Shown: one piece after another, positions 42,979 through 52,596 of the stretch
Layout of the letters: each line of letters starts with the position of its first letter
Numbering within the stretch: the first letter of the stretch is position 1
NCBI GenBank assembly: GCA_028284005.1
Contig: JANQSO010000008.1
Location: 1-64,000 of the forward strand
Source of the DNA: Flavobacteriaceae bacterium
GTDB taxonomy: Bacteria > Bacteroidota > Bacteroidia > Flavobacteriales > Flavobacteriaceae
Length of the DNA: 64,000 nt
Direction: 5' to 3'
Program-made: the position numbers and the translations under genes
The notes under the pieces: model-generated
The model's input: the letters and a program-made list of their open reading frames with translations, nothing else
The model's database searches: none
Told to the model about the DNA's origin: nothing

Positions 42979-44092
42979 TTTTACTACTAATCCTTTTAAG
43001 TTCCATTGGGTTTAAATTAGACCCTGATGGCAAACACAGGCCTTTTTTAAATAAATTTTCTGAAATAATCGTACCATAATAAGGCGCGTTTTCAAATATT
43101 GGCTGCAAATGCATGGGTTTCCATAGCGGACGGGATTCTATATTATCTTCTTCCAAAGTGACCCGGATCTTTTCCGAAGAAAGCCCATGAGCAGTTTCAT
43201 CTACAGTAATGCAGGATAACCAGTGGTTGGAATACATATTCTCCGCAGGTTCGGAAAAAACAGAGACTTCCTCCCAATCTTGAAAAAGATCCTTGTAAAA
43301 CAAATTCATTTTACGCCTCAGAGCCACATGGTGGTCCAGGACCTCCATTTGCCCACGACCTATCCCTGCACATATATTACTCAACCTATAGTTATAACCT
43401 ATATGAGAATGTTGATAATGTGGCGCTTTATCACGGGCCTGAGTTGATAAGAAAATTGCCTTTTCTTTTATAGCATCATCCTTAGATACCAATGCTCCCC
43501 CTCCGGAAGTTGTTATAATTTTGTTACCATTAAAAGATAAAATCGAAATATCTCCAAAGGTTCCGCATTTCTTGTTATTATACGTACTTCCCAATGCTTC
43601 CGCACTATCCTCTACCAATGGAATTTCATATTTTTTTGATATCGCAATGATCTCATCCACTTTAAAAGGCATTCCATATAAATGAACCGCAATAATAGCT
43701 TTTGGCTTTTTCCCTTTAGATATCCTGTCCTTAATAGCTTCCTCCAAATGATCCGGAGACATATTCCAGGTATCTGGTTCGCTATCCACAAAAACAGGAG
43801 TTGCGCCCAAATACACAATAGGATTTGCTGTTGCAGAAAAAGTCATACTTTGGCAAATTACTTCATCATCCCTTTCCACACCCAGTATAATAAGAGCTAA
43901 ATGTAGTGCTGCTGTACCCGAACTTAATGCCGCGACACGGCTATTTTCTCCTAAGTAATGTTCCAGATCCTTTTCAAATCCATTAACATTAGGGCCCAAA
44001 GGTGCCACCCAATTGGTTGAAAAAGCTTCATTTACATAGGTTTGCTCATTACCTCCCATATGTGGAGACGACAAATAGATCTTAGGGTTCAT
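42962..44092 (-). CDS. DegT/DnrJ/EryC1 sugar aminotransferase (PglE-like)
   Basis: A 376-residue PLP enzyme with ALSSGTAALHLAL (about residue 55), EDSAEALGSTY and the PLP-lysine region SFNGNKIITTSGGG (Lys about residue 192). It should aminate the 4-keto-6-deoxy sugar made by the PglF-like dehydratase, using glutamate. It ends 54 bases before the dehydratase start and follows the acetyltransferase by one base, so pglC-D-E-F-like genes are consecutive. Confidence 0.9.
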   Translation of the reverse strand: MNPKIYLSSPHMGGNEQTYVNEAFSTNWVAPLGPNVNGFEKDLEHYLGENSRVAALSSGTAALHLALIILGVERDDEVICQSMTFSATANPIVYLGATPVFVDSEPDTWNMSPDHLEEAIKDRISKGKKPKAIIAVHLYGMPFKVDEIIAISKKYEIPLVEDSAEALGSTYNNKKCGTFGDISILSFNGNKIITTSGGGALVSKDDAIKEKAIFLSTQARDKAPHYQHSHIGYNYRLSNICAGIGRGQMEVLDHHVALRRKMNLFYKDLFQDWEEVSVFSEPAENMYSNHWLSCITVDETAHGLSSEKIRVTLEEDNIESRPLWKPMHLQPIFENAPYYGTIISENLFKKGLCLPSGSNLNPMELKRISSKIAQMQ

Positions 44093-44093
44093 A

Positions 44094-44702
44094 TCAATTA
44101 TTATACTTTATTATAGTAGCGGGATTTCCATAGACTACTGCATGATCCGGAATATCTTTGGTCACTATCGCTCCTGCTCCAACCGTGACCCATTTTCCAA
44201 TTTTTATTTCGGGTAAAATTACACTTCCGGCACCAATTAATGTGCCTTCTCCAATAGTAACCCCTCCAGCTACTGCAGCCTGTATCGCAATATGTACAAA
44301 GTCTCCTACAATAGCATTATGAGAAACCGCGGCATTATTGTTCACAATACAAAAATCTCCGATTAAAACCTCTGCGTCCAAAACAGCATTTGGGTGTACA
44401 AGAGTACCTTTCCCAATTTTCACCGATGGATATACTACAGCAGAATCGTGAACAAACGAAGGGAATTCTGCATTGAATTGCCGGGCTATTCTTTTTCGAA
44501 CCTGGTTATCTCCTATTGTAATACAAAAAAACTCAGTTTGTAGCTTTGAGTTATCATACTTTGTTACGGGAACACCCAATATTTTCTTTTCGTCCGGAGT
44601 ATCGTCCAATATTAAAGAAGGTAAAAACTCCTTTTGGCTTTTTATCAAAGCTACTGCTGCATAACAATGTCCGCCTGCTCCGTATAGGGTTATTTTTTTC
44701 AT
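44094..44702 (-). CDS. Sugar O/N-acetyltransferase with left-handed beta-helix (PglD/NeuD-like)
   Basis: A 202-residue acetyltransferase. The N-terminal UDP-sugar-binding part opens with TLYGAGGHCYAAVALIK, then hexapeptide repeats (residues 90-195) with the catalytic His in VSHNAIVGDFVHI and the closing VVYGNPATIIK. It should acetylate the 4-amino group to give UDP-diacetylbacillosamine. The gene overlaps the PglC-like gene by four bases (ATGA). Confidence 0.88.
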   Translation of the reverse strand: MKKITLYGAGGHCYAAVALIKSQKEFLPSLILDDTPDEKKILGVPVTKYDNSKLQTEFFCITIGDNQVRKRIARQFNAEFPSFVHDSAVVYPSVKIGKGTLVHPNAVLDAEVLIGDFCIVNNNAAVSHNAIVGDFVHIAIQAAVAGGVTIGEGTLIGAGSVILPEIKIGKWVTVGAGAIVTKDIPDHAVVYGNPATIIKYNN

Positions 44703-45310
44703 AGATTTTGGGTGCCTTTAAATCGTTCGGTTGTAACTGCATCTTCCGCATTGATGTCGCTTCTGGAAAAAACTTTTGCAAAGGTTTTTATCAAAATTGT
44801 ACTATCCAGTACAAAGCTAATTTTTTTCACGTAGTAAATATCAAGTTCAAACTTTTTTTCCCAACTAATAGCATTTCTTCCGTTTACCTGGGCATAACCT
44901 GTAATTCCGGGCCTTACAAGGTGCCTTTGTTTTTGAAAATCGTTATACAAGGCTAAATATTCCGGTAATAAAGGCCTGGGGCCAACAATACTCATATCTC
45001 CTTTTATAACATTGATCAACTGTGGAATTTCATCTAAAGAAGTGGAACGAATAAATTTCCCTATACCGGTAAGCCGCTGTGCATCAGGAAGCAAGTTTCC
45101 ATCCTTATCCTTAGCATTGGACATGGTCCTGAATTTAATGATATTAAAAATACGTTCGTTTTTTCCGGGGCGCTTTTGAAAAAAGAAAGGGTTTCCCTTC
45201 CCTGTAAAGAATAACAATATGGTAACTATACTAAATATTGGCATCAACGCCAAAAAAGCAATGGTGGCAACAAAAAAGTCGAGTATGGGCTTTACTACAT
45301 TCTTGTACAC
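44699..45310 (-). CDS. Initiating phosphosugar transferase (PglC-like)
   Basis: A 203-residue monotopic phosphoglycosyl transferase with one N-terminal re-entrant/membrane helix and the catalytic core: FNIIKFRTM, STSLDEIPQLINVIKGDMS (catalytic Asp-Glu), VGPRPLLPEYLALY and RPGITGYAQVNGR. It transfers the first phosphosugar, likely diacetylbacillosamine phosphate, to undecaprenyl phosphate. Size fits PglC rather than long WbaP enzymes. Start is GTG. Confidence 0.92.
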   Translation of the reverse strand: MYKNVVKPILDFFVATIAFLALMPIFSIVTILLFFTGKGNPFFFQKRPGKNERIFNIIKFRTMSNAKDKDGNLLPDAQRLTGIGKFIRSTSLDEIPQLINVIKGDMSIVGPRPLLPEYLALYNDFQKQRHLVRPGITGYAQVNGRNAISWEKKFELDIYYVKKISFVLDSTILIKTFAKVFSRSDINAEDAVTTERFKGTQNL

Positions 45311-45322
45311 AAGGCAAAGGTA

Positions 45323-46483
45323 CTAAAGATTGTTTTGTAACATTTTGTATTCATTTAAAAGTATTTGCCAAATTTCTTTTTGGTCAAAACGCTCTGTGAT
45401 TAAAGATCGGGCATTATTCTGCAAATTCGTATATAATGGCTTGTCTTCTAACAGTTTTTTCATAGCATCAAAAAGAACCTGCCTGTCTTTTACAGGAATA
45501 ATGATTCCATTCTTGTTCTCAACAATAATTTCATTACACCCGTTTATATCACTAACAATGGAAGGTAGGCCCATCGCTCCCGCCTGCATCACTACATTTG
45601 GAAAGCCTTCCCTATAGCTTGGGAAAACCAATGCATTGCTCATTGCATAAAAGATCCGGACATCACTTTGGTATCCTGTAGTAATGATCTTTGCATTTGT
45701 AGCAATCTCTATTTTGGTATTTTCTGAAACCGGATCCAATTCTTCTTCAAAAGGCCCTACCAACAGTAAGGTGCAATTGATCTCCCTTTTTTGAAGCTCG
45801 GTAAATGCCGAAACTAATTCGTCAATTCCTTTATCTTTTACAATTCTGCCTACAAATACGTATACAAATTCATTAGCCGGGATGTTATATTCGTTTCTTT
45901 TTTGAAGAATATCCGTTTCCGAAAAATGCTCTCTTGAAAAATATTTCGTATCGATTCCATTACTACTTCCCTGTCCTAAGACTTTAACCTTTTTCTTGCT
46001 TGTTAGCCGTTTAAAAAGAATATAATCGTAGAGTCCTTTTGAATTTGGATATACATTTGTGGCAAATCGATATGTTAATCGTTCTATCACCAACAATAGC
46101 AATTTTTTAACCCCCTTAGCTTCCATTAAAGGTAATCCGGCAATGGTATGTAAACGAAGAGGAACTCTTGCAAAATAAGCTGCTGTCATACCTACAATAC
46201 CTGCTTTTGGTGTATGTGAGTGTATAATAAGTGGTTTTTCTCTTTTTAAAAATTTATACAATTTTAGTACTGCATTCAGATCTTTAAGAGGCGTAATTTT
46301 TCGTGTTTGTTCTATATGATATGTTTCAACACCCTCTTTAACCCCATATTGCCCTAATCGTTGTTTATCTGAAGAGATGGCGGTAATATCGTAATACTCT
46401 TTCATATAGGCCAACTGCCCTTCCAATAGTTTTTCTAAGGATATGGGTACAGTTGTAATACGTATTAGTTTTAATTTTGACAT
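45323..46483 (-). CDS. Glycosyltransferase family 4 (PglA-like)
   Basis: A 386-residue GT-B enzyme with KLIRITTVPISLEKLLEGQL at the start, FVFVGRIV-type core (FVYVFVGRIVKDKGIDEL) and the E-x7-E region YREGFPNVVMQAGAMGLPSI. It lies directly upstream of the PglC-like gene, the place of PglA in bacillosamine systems, so it may add the second sugar. Sugar specificity cannot be read. It overlaps the next upstream gene by 13 bases. Confidence 0.88.
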   Translation of the reverse strand: MSKLKLIRITTVPISLEKLLEGQLAYMKEYYDITAISSDKQRLGQYGVKEGVETYHIEQTRKITPLKDLNAVLKLYKFLKREKPLIIHSHTPKAGIVGMTAAYFARVPLRLHTIAGLPLMEAKGVKKLLLLVIERLTYRFATNVYPNSKGLYDYILFKRLTSKKKVKVLGQGSSNGIDTKYFSREHFSETDILQKRNEYNIPANEFVYVFVGRIVKDKGIDELVSAFTELQKREINCTLLLVGPFEEELDPVSENTKIEIATNAKIITTGYQSDVRIFYAMSNALVFPSYREGFPNVVMQAGAMGLPSIVSDINGCNEIIVENKNGIIIPVKDRQVLFDAMKKLLEDKPLYTNLQNNARSLITERFDQKEIWQILLNEYKMLQNNL

Positions 46484-47559
46484 ACTTCTTTATACAATTG
46501 AATGTGTTGATCTACCATCTTATCAAGACTAAATTTTTTCGCTCTTTTTAGGCAACTATTTACAATCTCTTTATAATATGCATCATTGCTGAAAAGATAA
46601 TTCACTTTATTTGCCAGATCTATCTCATCTCTATGTGTAAAAAGGACTCCTGCACCATACACAAGCGTTGCCAGACCTAATACTTTTGAAGCAACCAAGG
46701 GAGTTCCTGAAGCCATGGCTTCAATACCAAAGAGAGATTGGCCTTCATGGTTTGAAGACAACACCGCAAGATCTGCCATTTTTAATAATTTCGGAACATC
46801 GGACCGTATTCCCAAGAACCTCACTTTATCTTCGATTTCCAATGTATTGACCAGGTCCTTCATTTTAGCCATTTCTGCTCCCTCACCCACAAGTAAAAGT
46901 TTTACAGGATATTTTATAAAAGGTATAGACTTGATAAGGGTTTCATGATCTTTTTGTGTTGTGAACCTTGCTATTTGCATTATTAATTTTTCTTCAGGGT
47001 CCGAAGTAAATTCAGCTCGGTCTGCAGGCGTTGAATTATAGATCTTATTAAAATCAACACCATTATAAATTGTTCTAAACTTACTATTCTTAATCGCCAA
47101 ATGCCTTTTAAGATGCAATTTAACTTCTGTTGAAATGGCAATGATGTTCTTGTACCTCCTATAAATAAACCTGTCAATTGTTCTGTATAGTAAATTTACA
47201 CGTCGCTTGTTGGATGTACTATGTTCGGTAAATAAAAGTTTGGTTCTTGAAAACGTTAAGAATTTAGCCAGTGCGACCCAATACAAAGACGGAAATAAAT
47301 GAACATGTACCACATCTGCTCTCTTAAGAAAGGGGATAATTTTAAAGATCAATATTGGGTTATAGACATTGCTCTTTCCAAAGGTTTTGATTTTGCAACA
47401 TTTTTTTTCTACAAGTTCATCAAAAAAGGGATGTTCTTTTCCGTTTAGCAATAACAATTCAACCTCAATCCCTTTTTCAAATAATTTTGGAATTGATTCT
47501 ACAAGTAATTTTTCTGCTCCTCCGGCTGCTAAGCTATTTATAATCTGAAGTACTCTCAA
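46471..47559 (-). CDS. Glycosyltransferase family 4
   Basis: A 362-residue GT-B enzyme starting VLQIINSLAAGGAEKLLVES, with IMQIARFTTQKDHETLIKS and HEGQSLFGIEAMASGTPLVA as the nucleotide-sugar and E-x7-E regions. It resembles the protein at 48784-49848 (same start and similar size), suggesting duplication within the locus. Donor and acceptor are unknown. Confidence 0.88.
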   Translation of the reverse strand: MRVLQIINSLAAGGAEKLLVESIPKLFEKGIEVELLLLNGKEHPFFDELVEKKCCKIKTFGKSNVYNPILIFKIIPFLKRADVVHVHLFPSLYWVALAKFLTFSRTKLLFTEHSTSNKRRVNLLYRTIDRFIYRRYKNIIAISTEVKLHLKRHLAIKNSKFRTIYNGVDFNKIYNSTPADRAEFTSDPEEKLIMQIARFTTQKDHETLIKSIPFIKYPVKLLLVGEGAEMAKMKDLVNTLEIEDKVRFLGIRSDVPKLLKMADLAVLSSNHEGQSLFGIEAMASGTPLVASKVLGLATLVYGAGVLFTHRDEIDLANKVNYLFSNDAYYKEIVNSCLKRAKKFSLDKMVDQHIQLYKEVCQN

Positions 47560-47595
47560 AGTCTTGCCTTATTTCTCTTTTTTATCATCCCCATA

Positions 47596-48768
47596 TTAAG
47601 TGACCTTTTGTTCCTTTTCTAATTTCGTTTTTAAATGATAAGAAAAACTCCACAAACAAATAAACAACAAGGCCGGTATGAACATGTTCTTCTGTCTAAG
47701 CATTATTCCCAAATTTCCAAGAATTAACGAAAACGTAACAACTCCAAAAGCTAAAAACATGACCAAGCTTCTTGTAAAGAAGTCTGCTGCCCTGAATAAG
47801 CGGAATGGGTTGAGAATTATAAATTTTATACTTAGAAGAAGTAATATGAGGTTTTCTATTGAAGCTACAACCGCTAATGGGCCATTTATATCAAAAAAGA
47901 ATGGCCGATACAGAAAAGTAAAAACCTTTAATGGAAACGGATAACTGGAAATATCAATTCTGGAGCCAGTATAATCCCTACTTAATTTTGTTGCTTTGTC
48001 TTCTGAATAATTCGAAATGGTATCCAGATTAAAACTTTCTATTCTTAAATAGGATGTAATATTGTCGAAAAAGAGTAAAAATGCTGCTATAATTACCGCG
48101 ATAAAAAATACTTTCTGATACATCTTCAAACTATTATGAGACAACGCACCAATACCAAATGATAAAATTAGAAAAACCGCAATATGTGGCCTTGCAAAAT
48201 AAGCTAAGGCCAAAGCAAATAAAATTTTAATGATGTGGTCTGTTGGTTTCTGCATTCCGTAAAAAAACAGAGCAATGCAAAAAAACAGTAGCGTATCTTT
48301 CCCAACATTACTGGTCCAAAAATGCAGGTTGGGAAGAAAAAACAAAAGAGGGAAAAGGTTAACGGTAAAGATCTTCGTATTATAAAATATTCTTTCTTTA
48401 AATAGTATATAGAAATAGATAAAACCAATATACCCCAATAGGGCATACATAAAAGAGCCGGTTATAAAAGAAAGATCTAATACTTTACTAGGAAAGTAGT
48501 TAAGGGCATACATGAAATAGGTTCCAAAGCCCAATGAAAAATAATCCAAAAAGCCTGTGTCAACACTCTCCTTTACCGTAAACCAATAATTACGTGCATC
48601 TCCCCCATTTGCGTTAACATAAAAATAAAAAATGATGGCAAAAGCCATATGATACAACCACAGCATGTTAAGTACTCTGTAATCTTTCTTTGTAAGTTTT
48701 TCTTTAAAAAAACCTTTAAAGTTAAAGCCCAATAAAACGACTATCGTAATGATACAGATGTCTAACAT
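47596..48768 (-). CDS. Wzy-like polysaccharide polymerase (EpsG-type)
   Basis: A 390-residue polytopic membrane protein with about ten hydrophobic segments and a large loop near residues 225-260 (RIESFNLDTISNYSEDKATK). It is the only O-antigen/EPS-polymerase-like membrane protein in the locus, lying between glycosyltransferase genes, so Wzy is the best role. Wzy proteins have little sequence conservation, so the assignment rests on topology and context. Confidence 0.68.
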   Translation of the reverse strand: MLDICIITIVVLLGFNFKGFFKEKLTKKDYRVLNMLWLYHMAFAIIFYFYVNANGGDARNYWFTVKESVDTGFLDYFSLGFGTYFMYALNYFPSKVLDLSFITGSFMYALLGYIGFIYFYILFKERIFYNTKIFTVNLFPLLFFLPNLHFWTSNVGKDTLLFFCIALFFYGMQKPTDHIIKILFALALAYFARPHIAVFLILSFGIGALSHNSLKMYQKVFFIAVIIAAFLLFFDNITSYLRIESFNLDTISNYSEDKATKLSRDYTGSRIDISSYPFPLKVFTFLYRPFFFDINGPLAVVASIENLILLLLSIKFIILNPFRLFRAADFFTRSLVMFLAFGVVTFSLILGNLGIMLRQKNMFIPALLFICLWSFSYHLKTKLEKEQKVT

Positions 48769-48783
48769 TATATCCCGTTTGTA

Positions 48784-49848
48784 TTATTTCATGACACTTT
48801 TATATAGCTTAAAATGGTCAGCTACGGACTGTTCTATATCAAAAGCATTTATTATTTTGGATTGTTCGTCTAAGATATGCTGTTTTAAACTCTCATCATT
48901 CTCGATCGTTTCAATACGTGAAGCTAAAGATTTATAATCCCCCGGATTAAAAAGATTCTTTTTTACCTTAATTACTTCATTCAATCCATCTACATTGGAA
49001 CCAAGTGCCACAATTCCTGAAGCCATATACTCCAATGCAACTATACCAAATCCCTCCCAATGTGAGGACAAGATACCATAATCACACATTTTTAAAAAAG
49101 GAACTACGTTTTTTCTTATGCCCAGAAAGTGTACCCGGTCTTGTACATTTCTATTTTTCACCAATTGTTCCAGACGTTTTCTTTCTTGTCCATCTCCTAT
49201 TAATAGCAAAGAATATTTATGATCTAACACAGATAATGCTTCTATAAGAGTTGCCTGATCTTTTTGTGCTGAAAAACTTCCCACCATCACCAATAGTCTT
49301 TTACCGGAAACCTGAAGTTCCTTGCTATCAGCTTTCTTGGCATTTTTTATGGCTTTAAGATTCACAAAATTCTTGATTATATATGTGTCTGCTGTCTTTC
49401 CCATCCACTTACGCAATGCCTCTTTTACTCCTTCACTAATACATATTATTTTAGAAAATCTGGAGTATACCAATTTTTCAGGAAGAAATAACCACAACTT
49501 ACGCCTGCGGTTGACAGTGTTATGTTCAGTAAGGATGTATGTCTTCTTAGGATAGAAAAAAGAAAGAAAAGCAACAACATATAAGGCCGGAAACAAATGA
49601 GCATGAATGATGTCATACTTTTTAATAAGTGATGCAAGTATTCTGATCTTTTTAATACTGAAATACCTTCCACCGTAGCAAGGTTTAAAAAATACCTTTG
49701 AAGATAATTTGTCCTGGAAGATATCATTATCCGAAAAAAATGTGAACAATCCTACCTCACATTGTTCTGCCTGTGCGGAACTTAGTTCACTTACAAGTTT
49801 TTCTGCCCCTCCGGCAGCAAGCGAATTTATTACGTGTAAAACCTTCAT
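48784..49848 (-). CDS. Glycosyltransferase family 4
   Basis: A 354-residue GT-B enzyme starting VLHVINSLAAGGAEKLVSEL, with VMVGSFSAQKDQATLIEAL and HWEGFGIVALEYMASGIVAL carrying the donor-binding Glu residues. It is a paralogue of 46471-47559. Next to a Wzy-like gene; specificity unknown. Confidence 0.88.
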   Translation of the reverse strand: MKVLHVINSLAAGGAEKLVSELSSAQAEQCEVGLFTFFSDNDIFQDKLSSKVFFKPCYGGRYFSIKKIRILASLIKKYDIIHAHLFPALYVVAFLSFFYPKKTYILTEHNTVNRRRKLWLFLPEKLVYSRFSKIICISEGVKEALRKWMGKTADTYIIKNFVNLKAIKNAKKADSKELQVSGKRLLVMVGSFSAQKDQATLIEALSVLDHKYSLLLIGDGQERKRLEQLVKNRNVQDRVHFLGIRKNVVPFLKMCDYGILSSHWEGFGIVALEYMASGIVALGSNVDGLNEVIKVKKNLFNPGDYKSLASRIETIENDESLKQHILDEQSKIINAFDIEQSVADHFKLYKSVMK

Positions 49849-49850
49849 TT

Positions 49851-51020
49851 CTATAATAAACCTACAGCTTTTTTAAAATTAGTAACATTTAAAACATAGC
49901 TGTACGGGTAAATGGTTTCGATACCTTTTTGAGCCATTACAAGTGCTTTTTGTGGTTCATTTGCGATACAATAAAGTTTTTCTTCAAGTTCAGCCACATT
50001 ATATTGTTCAGCCAGATAAGCATTACTCTCATTTAAGTACTGTCTAAATATTCTATTATCCCAGGCCAGCATAATTCTTCCCGCGGCCATTTGTTCCATC
50101 ATGGCATTGGAAGTTCCTCCACCTCCTCCTTCACTGGACGCATACGTTAATGCTACACAAACATCAACGTTTTCTAAAAATTTAGGAAGCTGGTCGTTGG
50201 GAATACTATTGTGATTAATGGCCAGGCCTTCAGAAACTAATTGCGCGACCTCATCTTTATAGATACCGTTTTCGCCAACAATATGGAATACAAATTGATC
50301 CTTAGATTCTGCTCTTTTTACTTTTCGAATTAGCCTCAAATAGTCCTCAACACCTTTTACTTTACTTAATCTCCCTACGTATGCAATATGTAATGCTCTG
50401 TCTAATTTAGGAGCAGGCATTTTCCACTTATCCATAGCCACGCCATTTTTAATCACCTCTACAGTCACTCCATAGGGTTCGTAAAAGTTCTTTATATCGT
50501 CTCCATTACCTAGAACTACATCTGCTTTTTTAAGTTGTTTTAATTCATAGTTAAGAAAGAGCTTTCGAAACATTCCGGGAATGGCATAAGCTTTTTCATG
50601 TGAAAAAATACTACGTAGCCAGATAATCTTTTTTGCATTTTTATAGCGTTTCAACCTGTACACCATGAGCATCTCAAAGACACCAACAGCTAGAACATAG
50701 TCAGCATTTGGGTTTTCAATATCCTTGTGCTGTTTAAATGCTTTGAACATTCTATAAGCTTGAGGAAATCGTGTTTTCTCCTTCTCGAAAATAACAACAG
50801 ACAGTCTTTTTTTCTGTTCCGGTGATGGGTCCAATTGCAACAAAGCTTTAGAAAAATCGCCTTGGTCCGGGGTTTTACAACCAAAAAGGTTCAATCTTTT
50901 AAATTGAGGGTCCTTTAATATCTCAGGTAAGAAGTTATATAGCCATGTCTCTCTTCCTCCGGCATCCTTATCAAAAGAAGAATTCATTACTATGTCCAAA
51001 ACAACTTTAGAATCCGTCAT
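49851..51020 (-). CDS. Glycosyltransferase, GT-B fold
   Basis: A 389-residue GT-B-type enzyme. It has a start LDIVMNSSFDKDAGGRETWL, the mid region HIAYVGRLSKVKGVEDYLRL and the C-terminal SSEGGGGGTSNAMMEQMAAG, a glycine-rich variant of the GT4 donor site. The N-terminal half is less typical than that of its neighbours. It starts 66 bases after the acetyltransferase gene ends. Confidence 0.8.
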   Translation of the reverse strand: MTDSKVVLDIVMNSSFDKDAGGRETWLYNFLPEILKDPQFKRLNLFGCKTPDQGDFSKALLQLDPSPEQKKRLSVVIFEKEKTRFPQAYRMFKAFKQHKDIENPNADYVLAVGVFEMLMVYRLKRYKNAKKIIWLRSIFSHEKAYAIPGMFRKLFLNYELKQLKKADVVLGNGDDIKNFYEPYGVTVEVIKNGVAMDKWKMPAPKLDRALHIAYVGRLSKVKGVEDYLRLIRKVKRAESKDQFVFHIVGENGIYKDEVAQLVSEGLAINHNSIPNDQLPKFLENVDVCVALTYASSEGGGGGTSNAMMEQMAAGRIMLAWDNRIFRQYLNESNAYLAEQYNVAELEEKLYCIANEPQKALVMAQKGIETIYPYSYVLNVTNFKKAVGLL

Positions 51021-51089
51021 AATTTATATACTCCAATGTTAGCGCCAATTACAGTTTTCTCGCCTGCAAAAAGTAAATTTTTAAAAGCG

Positions 51090-51617
51090 TTAGGTCTTAC
51101 CTGGCGCATTCTTATGGTATTTAATAAATTTCGCCGGACAGCCCCCAATAATAGTATTGGGTTCCGTGACACTTTTTGTTACTACAGCTCCGGCTGCAAT
51201 TATGGTCCCTTCTGCTATATAAACTCCTCCCAAAATGGTTACGTTTGCACCAACCCAAATATTATTTTCCAAGGTTACCGGTCTAAATTCTATAGGCTGG
51301 TATTTAATGGGCCTATCCGGATCTTTATAGCTATGTTCTGTTGTTATAATAGATGTATTATGGCCTATAGCCACATAATCGCCAATTTTCAGTCCGCCGA
51401 CCGCAGAGATAAAACACCCGTGATTAATTGACACATCATCACCAATAACCAATTTATCGAAATTATGAATAGTAACTCCGGAGCGCAAAATTAGATTTTT
51501 GTGTTTCCTCGAAAGTAAACCATTGGCCAACCGTGCTCTAATTGCATCAAAAAATGCAAAATCCCATCCTTTAATAAGATAGAATAGAGCATATCGTATT
51601 TTATTGGTGAAGGTCAT
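51090..51617 (-). CDS. Hexapeptide-repeat acyltransferase (WcaF/maltose-acetyltransferase-like)
   Basis: A 175-residue left-handed beta-helix acyltransferase with the typical ISAVGGLKIGDYVAIGHNTS and WVGANVTILGGVYIAEGTII runs and the end GGCPAKFIKYHK. The His in IGHNT-type position and hexapeptide repeats suggest transfer of acetyl from acetyl-CoA to a sugar hydroxyl. It probably O-acetylates the repeat unit. It ends four bases from the epimerase gene. Confidence 0.86.
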   Translation of the reverse strand: MTFTNKIRYALFYLIKGWDFAFFDAIRARLANGLLSRKHKNLILRSGVTIHNFDKLVIGDDVSINHGCFISAVGGLKIGDYVAIGHNTSIITTEHSYKDPDRPIKYQPIEFRPVTLENNIWVGANVTILGGVYIAEGTIIAAGAVVTKSVTEPNTIIGGCPAKFIKYHKNAPGKT

Positions 51618-51620
51618 CGA

Positions 51621-52592
51621 TTATGAAAAGACTTTTTTATACCAATCGAAGGTTTTTTGTAACCCTTTGTCAAAATCTAAATATTCAAACTCAAATCCAA
51701 GGTCCTCGATCTTCTGGTGACTTACTTCAAAGTCCTTTATATCTCCCGGTTTCCAATCTGCATAGTTTATTTTTGAAGTAGCTCCAGCCATCTTAGTGAT
51801 CTTTTGCGCAATATCATTTATGGATACCTTCAGCCCGGAAGCACAATTATACGCTTCTCCTTTACCTCCTTTTAAGGCTACCAGTTTATTGATATTCACT
51901 ACATCCTTCACATAAGTGAAAGAGCGTATTTGCGTACCGTCACCAAAAATGGTCAGATCTTCATTCTTAATGGCTTGTTTGCAAAATATTCCCATAACAC
52001 CCCCATAATCTCCCGAATCCTGCTTAGGTCCATATACATGGTAATACCTTAAAATAGAAGTATCCATATCATACAGATGGGCAAAAGCCCGAACATATTT
52101 CTCACCGGCCAATTTACTTACTCCGTAATATGAAGTAGGGTTTACCGGATGCTTCTCATCTGTAGGAAAATATTGTGCAATACCATAAACAGAACCGGTG
52201 GAAACGTGCACAAACTTCTTTACACTGGTATCTCTTGCCAATTCCAATAAGTTAAAAGTACCTGCGGCATTTACCTCCAGATCCCTAAGCGGATCTTTTA
52301 AGCAGATTGTCATTTTAGAACAAGCCTGGTGAAATACCACATCCACTCCCTTAAAATATGTTGCCAGATCTTTTTTGTTGGTAATATCACAATTTGCAGC
52401 TGTTAATTGATCTCCAAATCGTTCTTTTAGATCTTCAAGATTACGTTCTTTCCCGGCACTATAATCATCAATACTTATTACCTCTAATCCGTCCTCTAAC
52501 AGAGATTCAACGAGATTACTACCTACAAAACCTGCTCCACCAGTGACAATCGCTTTATGGTAGATTCCATTTAATGAATAATTCTTCTTCAT
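51621..52592 (-). CDS. NAD-dependent nucleotide-sugar epimerase/dehydratase
   Basis: A 323-residue extended SDR. NAD-binding VTGGAGFVGSNLVESLLEDG lies near residue 17, the catalytic Tyr-x3-Lys in SYYGVSKLAGEKY (about 155) and the sugar-binding tail follows. Members include UDP-glucose/GlcNAc 4-epimerases and decarboxylases; the exact sugar cannot be decided. It supplies an activated sugar for the locus. Confidence 0.87.
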   Translation of the reverse strand: MKKNYSLNGIYHKAIVTGGAGFVGSNLVESLLEDGLEVISIDDYSAGKERNLEDLKERFGDQLTAANCDITNKKDLATYFKGVDVVFHQACSKMTICLKDPLRDLEVNAAGTFNLLELARDTSVKKFVHVSTGSVYGIAQYFPTDEKHPVNPTSYYGVSKLAGEKYVRAFAHLYDMDTSILRYYHVYGPKQDSGDYGGVMGIFCKQAIKNEDLTIFGDGTQIRSFTYVKDVVNINKLVALKGGKGEAYNCASGLKVSINDIAQKITKMAGATSKINYADWKPGDIKDFEVSHQKIEDLGFEFEYLDFDKGLQKTFDWYKKVFS

Positions 52593-52596
52593 TTTT

